The notes below the pieces were generated by a model that saw only the letters and a program-made list of their open reading frames with translations, had not been told where the DNA came from and did not search any database. Positions 1 to 13,044 of a DNA stretch of 64,000 bases are shown here, one piece after another (positions within the stretch are counted from its first letter, which is position 1; each line of letters begins with the position of its first letter). The position numbers and the translations under genes are program-made. Source of the DNA: Doris montereyensis (Eukaryota > Mollusca > Gastropoda > Nudibranchia > Dorididae); the NCBI GenBank assembly GCA_037039925.1, contig JAXRKP010000408.1, forward strand, positions 180,001-244,000, read 5' to 3'.

Positions 1-119
1 CTCAGTGGAACATACGACTTTGACATTAATCAACTCTCTAAGCCTAAACGTCTACGTTTAAAAGTAATTCATAATCAAATTCGTACGGCTTTGTACATTT
101 TCTTCACGGAGTGTTCATA

Positions 120-970
120 ATGGTGTGGTTTGTATACAAGGAAAACATTGCTTTAAGCAAATTTTCCTGCTTTTTCTGTCTTGTTCTTGTTTATACCTTT
201 GAAATGTCAAACTGTGAGAAATTAGTATCGTACCCTTGTACCGACATGGATCCCATGAAATGGGTAAGAGATCACAATCAATGTGACTTATATTACATTT
301 GCCACTTTGGCCAACCCTTGACCATGCCAACGTGTCCGGTGGGACAGGTTTGGGGTCGAAAGCAAAAAATTGTGTACCTGAGGGTTCCAGATGGGATGAT
401 TGCAAATCTGAGACATTCGGCTTTCACTCCTCCAGAAGGCCCTGTCCCCAACACTTCCAATTACCAGGCGCCAACACTGGAAGACGTCACCGACGTCCAA
501 GCCGAAAGCTATTGCGAGGCTCTCGTCGTTACCATCGTCACAAGGGTCGTATCGGGACGTCACGACAAAAATCTAAGACGTCAATATATGGCGTTGATAA
601 GGGTGAAGAATTCGTTAATTCATTGAAACACGTACAAGTCAAACAACCGGAGAAGGTATCAAAGCTATATACGACCAAAACATCGCCACACGTCGCTCAA
701 TTTCCCAAAGACTGGAACACAGATCCGTGCAAACGTCGACCCCTGCTTGGGGTAGAACTGACGGGGAACGAAATCAACACGTCGTAGTAGACTGGTACAC
801 AACAAATCGTCCACCTACAAACATGTCCGTTGCCAGGGACAGACACGTCTATACCAAAACTCCCACTCGATGGGGAAGCCAACAGATAGAAGGAGAAAAG
901 AAGCTCAGATTACAGAGAACTAGAGCAAAGCAAAGGCTTCTAAACAGAGCACAACAATTGCTTGATCCAG
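120..970 (+). CDS. Chitin-binding type-2 (CBM14/peritrophin-like) protein, exon with frameshifts
   Basis: Likely a secreted chitin-binding protein. From ATG 120 a hydrophobic segment (residues ~12-27, CFFCLVLVY) looks like a signal peptide. It is followed by a CBM14 cysteine pattern: C40, C55, C61, C72 in the first frame (NQCDLYYICHFGQP), then two more cysteines (AKNC and RWDDC) only after moving to the -1 frame at the G run around 352-355. Joined across that point the six-cysteine spacing fits CBM14. The second frame continues as an Arg/Lys-rich tail to a stop at 785-787. A third frame stays open from before 727 to a good donor (CCAG/GTAAGC at 970/971), suggesting a second -1 shift between ~700 and 787. 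The frame before the donor is less certain. An earlier start at GTG 111 is unlikely. It could be a decaying gene, but homopolymer-linked single-base losses also occur in other genes here, so sequence error is a fair alternative. Later exons are not recognised. Confidence 0.6.
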
Positions 971-1139
971 GTAAGCATTCTAGCAATTGTTGTCTCAATC
1001 TCGTCGAGTGTATCATTATTTTTCAATTGTTAATTTCTTTATATGACAATTGGGTGTTATGAATACAAGAGCGTCATTTCGGTCAATCTGCATTGTTGGC
1101 ACCATAATATAAGCCCATTCTGACCAATCAAATACATCA

Positions 1140-2260
<1,121 letters not shown>

Positions 2261-2914
2261 TCGCAACTAAATTCAAGTAGAACGTGGTATCGGTGGTCTA
2301 CAAAATGGATGTGTTATAAATATTTCCTTTATCTATTTATGTATCATAAAAGAACAACTATCTGAAGGAATATATTGTTTACAGTGTAATAATTATATTA
2401 AAATGTTTCCATCTATGTATAAAATCTCTATCAAGCAACACTTGATTTTTTCTATTATTTTTGTTTCTATCCTCTGATGTATAACCTCAGAATCTATCTA
2501 ATGTCATTAGTATCTATCTAAATACTATCTAGTTTTTCAGAAATCTATCTATCTATCTATCCATGCCCACCCCACCTGTATCTATCTGTTTCCGCTCTTC
2601 AAGTCCTTCCTTACACTGCATCTATCTATCTATCTATCTATCTAGTCATCTCTCCTGACTTTTGTTCCCAGGTTCGATGTTGAACTCAACTTTGGTATCA
2701 TCATCTATCTATCTATCTATCTCTATATATAATGTATATATATAGACATATAAAGCCAGAAAGCTGTTAAAATTGCCTGAAAATATTATATGTCTATCAG
2801 ACGTACGATACATGGAATATTTCATATTTTGTTCTGTTAAAAAAATGGTGCTTTGCTACCAGATAGAAAAGTATGAGATGTTTGAAGAGGTGTACGTGCA
2901 TGCGTGCGTGCGTA

Positions 2915-2957
<43 letters not shown>

Positions 2958-4380
2958 TGTATGTGACAGGGGTGAGAATGGTTGATCGTAATATAGAGTC
3001 CCTTCCAATGTGTTCGTTTTCCCTATTGCTGATGACACTTTAACCCTTTTTACACTGCGGCTAAAGCCGAAGAAAAAACTGATAGGGAATTATTGACTAA
3101 AAACTACATAGAAATAGTTTTCAATACACAGAAAGCACTCAACAAGTTAGATATATCATATCCAGTTTCTAGTTAGACAGATAGATAGTTGATATATAGA
3201 TATCTAGCATATAGATAGATAGATAGATAGATATATAATAGATGGTAGATAAACAGATAGATAGACTATATATAGATAAAAACAATACAACAGGATATTT
3301 CCGACGTTACGTTTGTAAAAGCCTGTTTGCTGTGTGTGTGTGTGTGTGGCCTGTGTGTAGATGTATAGATAGCCAATAGATAGATAGATAATAGATAGAG
3401 AGGTAGGTAGATAACATGACAGATAGATTGAATGGATAGATAGAAAGATATACGTGATAGATATATAGTTTGATAGATATATAGATGGATATTGTTCTTT
3501 TATTCTTCTTTGAATTTTCTTAATGTTTATATCTGTCTAACTATTTATCTATTATCTGAATATTATCTATGAATCTATATTCGTATCTATCTTTCTTTCT
3601 AACTTTCTATTAAGTTCTATATATCTATCTATCAACATCGTTTCATTTCAAACTTACGGATTTTCAAGAACGTTAAATTATATTTTATTCATTGTTTACA
3701 TGCGACATGTATGATATTTATCTATCTATCCATCATAAATAGCTAGGTTTGATATATACAAAAAAATCTAGTTTAAAGGTAACTATCTATCTTCCTACGT
3801 AATCTACCTATACACATATAAATCACAGACATCTCCAATCCATCTATCTATAAATCTCTCTACTATATGGCTATATATTTATCTATATCTATTATTTATT
3901 TTTCTATCTATGTATCTATCGTATCTAACTATCAGCTATCAATCTATCTAGAAATCAATCTTGTTCTATTATCTTTCAACAACGATTTGAACTTAACTCT
4001 TATATTCAATTGTCCCACTGTGTGTGTCAAAGGAACAATTTCTTATCTATCTATCTAACAATATCGCCCTGTCTCCTGTAAAAAATGATTTCCAGCTAAT
4101 ATCTACAATAGTATATATATCTAGAATATCTCAATATATATCTATATATATATATAGACATATATAATATACATAACAGTCTTTTTGTTTACTTCTACTG
4201 AATCAATTTCCAGCACTCAACTGAAAAGAGAAGTGCAGTTTAAAGTAGCAAGAAATTTGATGATAGTGATAACAACATCAATGATGATAATGTCTGTATA
4301 ACATTTATAATCAATACAACGGAGCCACAGTGGAGTGAAAAACGATTACATATGACAAGTCCACTAATATATATATATAT
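2261..4380. repeat. Degenerate TATC/GATA-rich region, no gene seen
   Basis: Unique AT-rich sequence sprinkled with short TATCTATC or GATAGATA runs (2525-2730, 3175-3260, 3370-3490, 3715-4080). A (GT)n tract lies at 2919-2953. The stretch 3331-3493 repeats the order of motifs in 2072-2230 with extra bases interspersed. No coding signal. Confidence 0.7.
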
Positions 4381-4382
4381 AT

Positions 4383-4600
4383 TGTCTACTTGACTTACTA
4401 GCATAGGTCGTGACACCCCTAGTGACCCAATTACACACAGATTTCCTCCATTGTCTAAGGCATTTCCAATCCCCTTCTCTCCGCTGTTAGGAGTGGAATG
4501 CCGGACTGCTCCCTGGTGTTGTCGGACCATCTTTGGGGTCCACGTCCTCTTGGTCTTGGGTTCGTGAAATCTAACCTATAGAGCTGGCATGAATGCATTG
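4383..4600 (-). mobile_element. Non-LTR retrotransposon 3' end fragment (family D)
   Basis: On the minus strand one reading contains KRWSDNTREQSGIPLL-like residues followed by an arginine-rich helix and TTYASKSSRQ. This is the usual extreme C-terminus of APE-type LINE proteins (RW.DN..E.TG.....). Frames are broken. The terminal part (GGAGGAAATCTGTGTGTAAT onwards) recurs at 61078-61145 in the + orientation, so it is a dispersed family rather than unique sequence. Clade not assigned. Confidence 0.5.
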
Positions 4601-5221
4601 ATCCTTGTTTGTGCTTTTCCCCTGATATTATGTCCGAGCCAAACGAAATCTCCTATTCACCACCACATCCTCGATTGTTTCGTTCAGGATATATATATAA
4701 ATATCATACAAATACCCAAAACATCACGTGTTTGTTCTGGCTTTATCTGTGGAGTTGTCATTTATTGTTGTTTTTCACCTTTACATGTACTATAACACCA
4801 ATCGTGGGTTGTCCAGTTTTTTTTTCTCTCCAAAGGATAAGAGGGCATACTGTTAAACCTACAAATAATCATCAAGTCTTCTGAGCCAGCCAATGCAATG
4901 CTAACTCTTGTGGGGGGAAAAACAACTCAGAAGCTTATGGAAATACAAATAATATATCAAAAAAATAATTTATTTGGATTTATAGCCCATGTCTTTCCAC
5001 AAGTGAATGCTCACCGACTTTACATCAGTCTCCCAACCCCCATGCCCCCCTCCCCCCCCTTCATTAACTCTCAATTTCAATTCCTTGAATATTATATTAT
5101 ATTATATTATATATATTAGCACTGTTTATCTATCTTAATATTTTAATATATTATATATACTAACATTGTTATTAAACGCTTCATCGTACATGTAATATTT
5201 AATACACTAATATTCTGCTCT
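4601..5221. other. Intergenic, nothing recognised
   Basis: AT-rich sequence with a C-rich patch near 5040-5060 and a short (TTATA)n run near 5090-5110. The small open frames have no recognisable composition. Confidence 0.6.
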
Positions 5222-5310
5222 GCCTACAGCTGGGTACTCGTTTGCATCTGAATCAAGGAGTAAAGCAGAGTGAAGTACCTTTCACAAGAGTACCGTAACA
5301 TGTTGAAACA
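5222..5310 (-). repeat. S3 SINE-like fragment
   Basis: The reverse complement matches the middle of the S3 repeats at 25.5 and 33.7 kb: the GAGTACCCAGCT core and the following segment are recognisable in reverse ('GCTGGGTACTC ... GCAGAGTGAAGTAC'). Divergent and truncated. Confidence 0.5.
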
Positions 5311-5409
5311 CAACCTTGGGTCAGCAGTGTGTGAACCATCTAAAAATTAGAGGTTTTATAAGATTGTTTATGTATTTCTATGTTTGCATATTATGTGTAC
5401 ATTCCTCTG

Positions 5410-5590
5410 CCATTTTAGCTAGTATGGGAAGCATCGGTCATCAACAAATAATCTCCAATCACTTCTCTCCTGGCCAGCCTCTCCACAGATTTACATGCTT
5501 GCCACGTCTTCTTCATAATCTCCCTCCACTTATCTTCTCCGTGTAGCCCTTGGCCGACCCCTCGATCTTTTACCTTGTAGTCAGTAGTAG
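5410..5590 (-). mobile_element. Non-LTR retrotransposon 3' end fragment
   Basis: The minus strand reads RSRGRPRATRRR then, with frame changes, ARQERSDWRLFVDD. This is the GRP...W ... R..W..FV.. signature that closes many RTE-like LINE ORFs. Short and frameshifted. Followed at 5587-5690 by TAG/CAG trinucleotide repeats. Confidence 0.5.
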
Positions 5591-5600
5591 TAGTAGTTAG

Positions 5601-5640
<40 letters not shown>

Positions 5641-5690
5641 AGCAGCAGTAGCAATAGTAGTGTAGTAGTAGTAGTACTAGTAGTACTTAG
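5583..5690. repeat. (TAG)/(CAG) trinucleotide microsatellite
   Basis: TAG units pass into a CAG run (about 5605-5637) and back to TAG/GTA units. Non-coding low complexity. Confidence 0.9.
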
Positions 5691-5749
5691 TTGAAAGTAG
5701 TGTCGTGTAGGTGAACTACATCTCTAGACTGGTGGTTAATCCATTTTTT

Positions 5750-6930
5750 TGAATTCTTCTGTCGTATTTTATGACTGTTTTGAAACCTTCAGATAGTCTT
5801 GTTGCAGGGCATTGCAGAACTATGTGTTCAGTGGTCTCTGCTTTTTCGTGACATCGAGAGCAAACTGGCGAATTTCATCTGTGCATATTATGTGCTGTTC
5901 TGGCATACCCAGTCAATAATTGGTCTGAGCTGACCCAGTATTTTCTTTCCGTGTCAAAGCCTGGAAGCCTGGAGGTTGGATCATCGATCAGTAAGCCACC
6001 TTGAGGGGAGTCATTTTTCCACTCTCTTTTCCATTGATCATTTAGATCGTATCTGGCTTGTTCTGACTGATAAAATGATTTCTTTGATCGAAGTCTTGTT
6101 GTTTTTGGAGCACCAATAAAGATTTGTATCAGATGGATGTTGTCTGGTGCAGTTTTTATTTTTAATTGCTTTTGATTGGCTTCTTCTCTCCGTAAATGAG
6201 GCGGGTTGGGGAGGGGGGTGGTGCTCAGGGTGGGAAGCCACTGTGTCAGTGTAGATTTTAGACAGCCTGTTATAGTCTTCATTGACTCCTGTAATTTTGC
6301 ATCAATTAAGTCGGTGTTCGAAGCTTAGGTGTCGATACAGGTGCGACGCTATAACAGAGAGCTAGTGCTGATGTTCTTAACACTACCTGTGATGCTCCTC
6401 AGGTTGTTCCAGCCAGTTTCAAACTCAGAAGACAATTTATTTTGACAATCTTGTTTACGCTACATCCTGCTAGATGTTGTCGGAAAGTCAACTGTCTATA
6501 AAGCTGCGTCACACCTAAATACTTTGGGCTGCGGTCTACTGGTAGAGTGTTTCCATATTATATGATTATATTAAAGGCTTTTGTTGCTGGAGGTTGTTCA
6601 AATGGAAAGTCGTAGATATCGATTTTGTGGTGTTCATTTTAAGGTACCATTTATCGAAGTACTGCTTCAGTATTGTGGTGCCTAACTAAACACTGTTTCT
6701 ATTTCATTCCAATCTTTTGATTGGTGTGCCAAGACCCAATCATCCGCATATCCTAGTTTAAGTGAGTGGCTATTGGGCGTGTCGTTTATGTAGACGTTGA
6801 AGAAGGTTGGTACCAGAACTGATCCTTGTGGAACTCAGTTTTGTATTTTCTTAGGTTTACTGCTATCTCCTCCGAGAATGACGTGAAATGTTCTGGTGCT
6901 AATCATAGTAGATATGAGTTTACCCCGGGA
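5750..6930 (-). pseudogene. Jockey-like non-LTR retrotransposon, 3' half of RT plus C-terminus (element A)
   Basis: Reading minus strand from ~6930 down: a reverse transcriptase segment [18 protein letters not shown], then VPQGSVLVPTFFNVYIND and the catalytic box LGYADDWVLAHQSKD (about 6720-6840), then a region like KWYLKMNTTKS (6640), an ITGCLKSTLTQWLP helix (6240-6282), and a Cys-rich end, SPVCSRCHEKAETTEHIVLQ (5800-5880). This order (RT palm, linker, C-terminal CCHC-like 'EHIV..C' motif) is typical of Jockey-group LINEs. There are several stops and frameshifts, so it is dead. The 5' half is missing: at ~6930 it abuts element B in the same orientation. Confidence 0.75.
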
Positions 6931-8900
6931 GTTCCATGTAAGGCTCTGTCTTGTTATTGTATTGGTGTCCTTTCTAAGCGTGTGGCCTATCCACCTCCAT
7001 TTGTTTCGTTTTAAATCTTTTTTCAGTTGATATGTGTCCAGTTCTTTTCCATAGATTGATGTCTAAGATAACTTCAGGCCAGAATATATTGACACTGCAG
7101 TTCTCCTCAGACATTTATTTATGAATGACTGGGGTTTTTTAAGGGTAGTTTTTGTGGTTCTCCATGTTTCTGTGCCATATGTTAGCACTGACTTGACATT
7201 TGAGTTGAATATCATTAGTTTGATTCTTCCTGGTAAACTCTTGCTGGACCATACCTTCTTAAGGCTTTAAAATGTTTATCGTGCCTTCTGTACCCTGATT
7301 TTAACATCTTCTTCACTCCTCCCTTGCAATCAATCATGCTACCCAGGTAGCAAAATTTGTCCATATTTCCCAGCGGTTCTTCTTTTAATGCTATTGGCAG
7401 TGTTGCAGGTTTTGCAGTTGCGAAAGTCTTGGTTTTCTTGTAGTTGAGTCTGAGTCCCACAGATGGTGCTATGGTCTCAATGACATCCGTTTTCTCCTGC
7501 ATTTGCTTGTGCGTGTGTGAAAGCAAAGCGATATCATCGGCAAAATCTAGGTCGTTAGCTTATTTTGTCATAGACCATTGAATGTCATTACTGCTCCCGT
7601 TGTATTTTGCATCAGGAAGTCGATGGCTAAAGGAAGCAGAAAGGGAGAAAGAAGACAGCTTTGGCGAACTCCCATAATGATGCTGAAAGATTCAGAGACT
7701 TCTCCAGCATGTGCTACTTTCGCAGTCATATCTTCATATGACTTCTGTATTATTCTTGTAAGTTTTAAGTGTACTCCATAATGTCACAGGAGTTTCCAAA
7801 AGAATCCATATGGAGGCTGTCAAATGCTTTCTCAAAGTCAATGAAATTGATAAATAGAGGTAAATTCCACTCTAACGATTGCTCAACAATGATGCGCAAT
7901 TTGGCAATTTGGTCAGTACATGAACTATTTTGTCTAAATCCTCCTTGCTCATCTCGTAGTTGGGAATCGATTGCCTTTTCAAGTCTTTCAAGGATAACCC
8001 TGTTGAGAATTGTTCCTGGAACTGACAGTAGCATTATCCCCTTGTAGTTGGTGCACTCGTTGAAGTCTCCCTTTTTAGGTAATTTGACAACAGGACCCTC
8101 TTTCCAGTCATTTGGAAATTCTTCCTTTTCCCAGATCTTTGTGAAAATGCTATGTAACATGACAACGGCGCACTCTTTGTTTCCAGTGCTTCTCCAGGTA
8201 TACCATCCGGTCCTGCTGTCTTTCCATTCTTAATCTTTCCGATTGCATGTCGAATCTCTGCTGGTGTTGGGGCAACTGTAGCTATATCTAGGTCTTCTAT
8301 CGCCTCCTCCATATTTGGGAATTGTGCAGGGGTGGTCGATTCAGCAGTTCTGAGAAGAGTTCCTTCGAACGAGACATTTTTCCTCTTTTGTGGTAAGAAG
8401 ATTGCCACTTTTGATTTTCATGACTCTAGTTCCTTGCTTGCACTTCCCTGTTAGCTTCTTACTCTTAGTTACAGCATAGGCGTCTCTCATATTTCCTTTA
8501 TATGCCGCTCCCATGGCCTCTTTGCCTAATTCTTACAAATAATTTATGTTTTCTGTTCTTACACGTTTCGTTACTTGAGCATTGGCCTCTGTGTGTGTAA
8601 GTATAGTATAAGGCTTGGGATTGGTCCTTCCTGCGTGTTTCTATGTTTATGGCATTCTTTCTGGTGCTGTTGTTTCTTGCCGAGCGTTTTCCTCACACGT
8701 TGCTGTCCACGCATCTTTCAGGTTCCTCCAATAGATGTCTATGTTACTATCCTCTTGTTGTCCTGTCAGAGCCTCATATCGGTTGGAAATTGTGAGAAAA
8801 AAATTCTTCTTTTTCATTTCTTCCCTTAGAAGTCTGACAGAGTATTTCCTCTTAGTCTGTATCGTTTCAGTCTAAATTTTAGCTTCCCTATAACAGGGTG
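6900..8900 (-). pseudogene. RTE/CR1-type non-LTR retrotransposon remnant (element B)
   Basis: Reading down from ~8900: KLKFRLKRYRLRGNTLSD (linker after the endonuclease), EAMGAAYKGNMRDAYAVTKS (~8500), AEIRHAIGKIKNGKTAGPDG (8200-8290), FPNDWKEGPVVKLPKKGD and YKGIMLLSVPGTILNRVI (8000-8120), EQGGFRQNSSCTDQIAKLR (~7920), FIDFEKAFDSLHMDSFG (7790-7850), LDFADDIALLSH (catalytic FADD, ~7520-7550), GLRLNYKKTKTFATAKP (7400-7470), and a tail with [20 protein letters not shown] (6930-7010). Domains are in the correct RT order but interrupted by stops and frame changes. The endonuclease is absent or unrecognisable. The 3' end breaks off at TWNSRGK, exactly where element A begins. Confidence 0.85.
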
Positions 8901-9340
8901 CTGATATTTGCAGGATAGATTTGCTGGCCCCACGCCCAACCCTCTGACAAAGAGGACCAGGATTTATTTTGGAGATTCACTCCTAGACAGGCTACCCTCC
9001 CATGTTCATGAGCCCTGTCTGCCTATGGTTTGAAATCGGAGTTTTCCATCTCCTAGATAGACTACCTTACCAGGCTGACGAGATCTATCTACTCGGGGAG
9101 AGGTTATAACTGCACATCAATTCGCCTGCTAATCATTTATGTGGGTATGTTGGGGTATTTTCTAAGAGTTGAGTTCCCATTCTCCAACTCCACCCCACCC
9201 TCTATGACCAGCACCAGATTGTCCACGACTGCTTATTGGTTATTCACAGCTAACCTCTATGTCTAGAGGTCATTCCACTATCTACAACCTTGTGGACGTG
9301 CCAGATAGGGGATGTTTGCCCTACAGGATATGTGTGTATA
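8901..9340. other. Possible LINE leader or other repeat, unassigned
   Basis: GC-richer than its surroundings, with a motif that appears twice (TCTCCTAGATAGACTACC-like at 8985-9000 and 9050-9065). It lies directly upstream of element B on the minus strand, so it could be that element's 5' region. No coding homology seen. Confidence 0.35.
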
Positions 9341-10545
9341 TTATTCTATATATTATATGTTATATATTATATATTTTGCATTATCATTATCATGTAGCCT
9401 ATTGATCTGTCGGTTTTTTTTCTTTTCAATCACTTATTTATTCATTCAATAGTATATAAACTTATTTGTAAATTAATTTATCAACTTACTTATCTACACA
9501 TCCATTTATTTTATCTACCTATCCTACTAGAATCAAGGCCAGATGAATGAATGAATAAATGAATTAATAGATAGCTATTCATTCATTTATTCATTCATTC
9601 ATTCATTCATTCATTCACTTACTCCTTATCTATGAATAATCCAAGGACACCATTGTTTCATCTCATGTTATGGTGCAAAGTTTAATTCAACTATAAGTAT
9701 AAGAGTTGTTGTGCACTTATCACGTCTAGGAACAGCAATTTCCTTTCTTGAATAATTAATGCAGTGCTTTACAGTAAATAGCATTTTATTAATTACAACA
9801 TTAAGCACTGTCTGTTTGTGATTTTCATAATCAGAATCAGAACCCTTTATAAATTTTTCTACAAACAGAGAAATGTTGGTATGGGCATTGTGACATTGTG
9901 ACACAACAACATAAATTATCTTATATAATTTTAAAAATAAACTATTTCATGAGCAAAACTTAGACTAGGCGAATCTCAGGAACAACAATGATTTCAAACG
10001 TCAAATTGCACATGGAGTTAGAGAATCGATGTGGAATCAACAATGGCCGATCTAGAATTATGGCAACAGCTGTTATACCTTTACTCCTGCCATTTGAGTC
10101 TTGAATTATTTATACGAATGAAGGCAGCCATGAAGACTTCAAAGCCTTGCCTCTACCAAACGGCCGTAGTAAATAAATAAAAGGAAGTCAATGTAATTAT
10201 ACCAGTTTGAGTCATTTAGCGCCAAATACCTGTACCTAATGATATTTGACGATTTGGTGATTGGGGTTTGCAGCCCTAATCCTTTCAAATTCATCATTTT
10301 ATTTCCTTATAAATGCATTTAGTTGTTTAAAGACGTGCTGTTACGAAGAGACATAAAATCCCTGAGACACCATTTTAGCCATTTTCTTCAAAGAATTTTG
10401 GCCATACATTTAGTAAAATACTGTCATCTAATGGATCTGTAAGTAAACCAAGACCAATTTATTCAATTCAATGTGATTCGAACGTTCACAGTCTTCGCCC
10501 GCTAGCCCATGTTTGTGTAAATTACTAGCCTATTGTAATTGTATT
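9341..10545. other. Intergenic, AT-rich, short hairpin
   Basis: A (TATAT)n patch at 9345-9375 and a (GAATGAAT)...(ATTCATTC) mirrored pair at 9545-9620 that can form a hairpin. From 9660 to 10545 no gene or known repeat was recognised. Confidence 0.5.
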
Positions 10546-10549
10546 CTTG

Positions 10550-11405
10550 ATGGGTAAGCGAAAGCAAAGCCTTAGCTACCATACTCGAAATGCCAAGCGA
10601 AAACGAAAGGTACAGTTAAATTCCCGTACCGGTAACAATGTTGACAAGGACGTAGATCTAGAATCAAGGCCAGATCTAGCCTTAGATAATGATAACAACA
10701 TAGATCTTGATCTAGAAGAAAGAGCAAAGCGAAAACGTGAGGTTCTGTCAACTTCACGTTACAATGTTGACAATGAAGTAAGAGCAGATTCTCTAGATCT
10801 AGACCAATATCCAATACCCGGTCCAATCCCTGCATGAGGTAGACTTCGAAATACGTTGTTATAGGAATGAGGTTTTGATTCAAGACCAAATAAATCTAGA
10901 TCTAGACATAGCTCATCAAGACCTGCGTATAGATCAAGAGTATGCTATAGATCTAGATCATTTCCCTAATGTACAGAGACACCAGCTGTCTGCCATGGAA
11001 GTAGTTTGCAACTTCTGTCAAGCAAAGCTGTTTAGAGAAGAAACTAAAAGTCTCTGCTGTGCAAATGGATAAGTCATTCTTCCTCCACTACAGACAACTC
11101 CTCCTCTTATGAAAGACCTGTTTCTAGAAAATTATGTGGCTGCCAAGCAATTTCGTTTAAATGTACGTGCATACAACAACAGTTTGACCTTTGCATCTCT
11201 GAGAGCAAATGAAGACATTTTACCACCCGGCATATACACCTTTCGAATTAATGGTGAGGTCCACCATCGTATAGGTCATTTAGTGCCAGAAGATGGTGGT
11301 AAACCTAAGTTTGCACAAATGTACATACATGATCCACAAAATGAACTGGAGAATCGTGCACAGTGGAATACTCATTCAGATTTGAACATTCAAATAGATC
11401 TCTAG
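10550..11405 (+). pseudogene. Helitron replicase/helicase N-terminal remnant
   Basis: The first frame from ATG 10550 is Lys/Arg and Asp-rich (MGKRKQSLSYHTRNAKRKRK). A second frame (from ~10875) reads QLSAMEVVCNFCQAKLFREE ... SLCCANG, the CxxC...CC zinc-finger-like segment that precedes Helitron Rep domains. It is followed by a TAA stop (11070-11072) and then VILPPLQTTPPLMKDL, YVAAKQFRLNVRAYNNSLTF and PGIYTFRINGEVHHRIGHL up to 11405. The order 'CxFCxAKxF ... CC ... LPP ... FR.N.RAYN..L.F.S ... F.I.G...HRIG' matches Helitron helicase-like proteins (Helitron_like_N). One nonsense codon and one frame change, and no Rep HUH motif or helicase domain follows, so this is a truncated, inactive copy. 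Confidence 0.8.
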
Positions 11406-12677
11406 CATTGTTTATCCGTTTTGAAAACGGGTTGCTGCACTAGATAACTATAAAAAGCAGCAAAATATATATACTGGTATTAAAAGTTGTGAAATTCTAT
11501 GACTTTTCACCAACCATGTAAACGTTTTAAGCTCAATTTACAATTTTGAAAGACATGACAGGAAATCCCTTGATAAAACACAATGTAGAAGAAGAAAGAA
11601 ATCCTCTATTTCCATCCATATTAGTTACAAATAAGCTGACAAGCATAATATTACACAGGTAAGTCTGAACGGTACTTTTCCAATCTTTTAATTATAAAAC
11701 CCATTGAAAATGGCAGCTTAGGTGAATGAAATTTCTACTCAAAGACCGGGAAACAATAACATTTTCATTTATGAAACGTTACTTCTGGTAGAAAAATTCC
11801 TCAAATGAGAGCAATCTTGGGATGTGCTTAGAACCTACGTTTTATTGTTTCAGTTAGATTCTAGTATGTATTGTTTTCTTCCGACATGGCCGTAATAACA
11901 AGCTTCCTTTTTGTCATTTTTTTACTGTTCTTCTCTCACTTCTCAGGGGCTCTCTGTTTCATTAATTTCATTGCTTTATAGATAGATGATTGTATTTACT
12001 ATTACTGATACAAAATGTAAAAAATCAAATAAAAGCATATGATTTACTTGCCTTTAAAATATGAACCTGCTAATCGGTAAAATAACACTATATATTAATA
12101 TTAATATCACATCCGTATCGGACAGTACGGATAGGGCTTTTATTTCACATTTTAAGGTAAATGAATGAGAAAAAATCGGCCAAACTTTATTGTTGCATAT
12201 AAAAGAGATGCTAAATAAATAACACAAAGTGCAAAACGCAACAACAAAATTAAAAATTGAAATAATAAAATTTAATTTGAACGAAACGCCGTGTAAAAAA
12301 AGGTTAAAAACAACCCACCGGCTGACAAGCCTCGACACCGAGCAGTTGGGAGAGAAACAAAAAAAGCTTAGTGCGTGCGGGTGTCGTAGCGACACCGAAA
12401 GTTGAAGGAAAAAACTTGCAGCGAGCTGTTCTCGCAGAAATGATGAGTCAATAATTATTTGGTACATGATCTGTACCGGGCAATAGTATCACATTAACCA
12501 TCAACATGGATGAATCATAACACAGCTGATAGAGATGACAGCCTCTGTATGTATGTACATGTATGTGTGTATGTGTGTGTGTGTGTGTATAAAACCAACA
12601 GTGAGGCAAGGGGGCATTTCGAAACGGATGAAACATGAAACAATGTTAAAAGAATCCTATAAGGAACAAAAGATGAC
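11406..12677. other. Intergenic with one dispersed repeat copy (R7)
   Basis: 11660-11850 matches 16300-16445 (shared CTTAGGTGAATGAAA, TCTACTCAAAGAC, ATTCCTCAA and TTAGAACC words in the same order), so it is a dispersed family of ~150 bp. A (GT)n run lies at 12562-12588. No gene recognised in the remainder. Confidence 0.6.
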
Positions 12678-12935
12678 GTCGGTGGCCAAGTGGTGAGGCT
12701 GCCAGACTGGGAATCATGAAGTCAAAGAGTTCGAATCCATTAAGGCACAACGTTGTGTTCCTTGGTGCAAAATGGGTACAAGCACTAGCTTGGGTGTACA
12801 AACCTGCGTCAGACTAGCGGCCTGTCCAGGAGGTGATTATAATCATCTGTTCCGCTTCACGATATAGAAACCAGGAAAAACTCCGACTCTTCAGGCTGTA
12901 ATGACCTTGAAGAAACTTCACTTTTACATTGGAAC
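12678..12935 (+). mobile_element. S2 tRNA-derived SINE
   Basis: The head is tRNA-like: GTGGCCAAGTGGTGAGGCTG resembles an A box, and GAGTTCGAATCC a B box. The body (ACAACGTTGTGTTCCTTGG, CTTGGGTGTACAAACCTGCG, AGGAGGTGATTATAATCATC) and the end (GACCTTGAAGAAACTT) match copies at 36.6, 43.0, 47.5 and 57.0 kb. Confidence 0.85.
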
Positions 12936-13044
12936 AAAGAAAAGACAATAACAAAAGAATTGACAGAAAACAAAAAGGTATTTGAGCATTAATAGTCCAG
13001 CCTGTGACCTCCGCACTCAGCACCTATCACCTCAACATGAGAGA

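Noticed and set aside
115..563. Minus-strand frames under the CBM14 exon
   Set aside because: Shadow frames; the plus strand shows the cysteine pattern and a splice donor.
12678..12750. tRNA gene
   Set aside because: A- and B-box-like words are present, but the same sequence is the head of the dispersed S2 family and no full cloverleaf is evident; same for S1, S4 and S5 heads.
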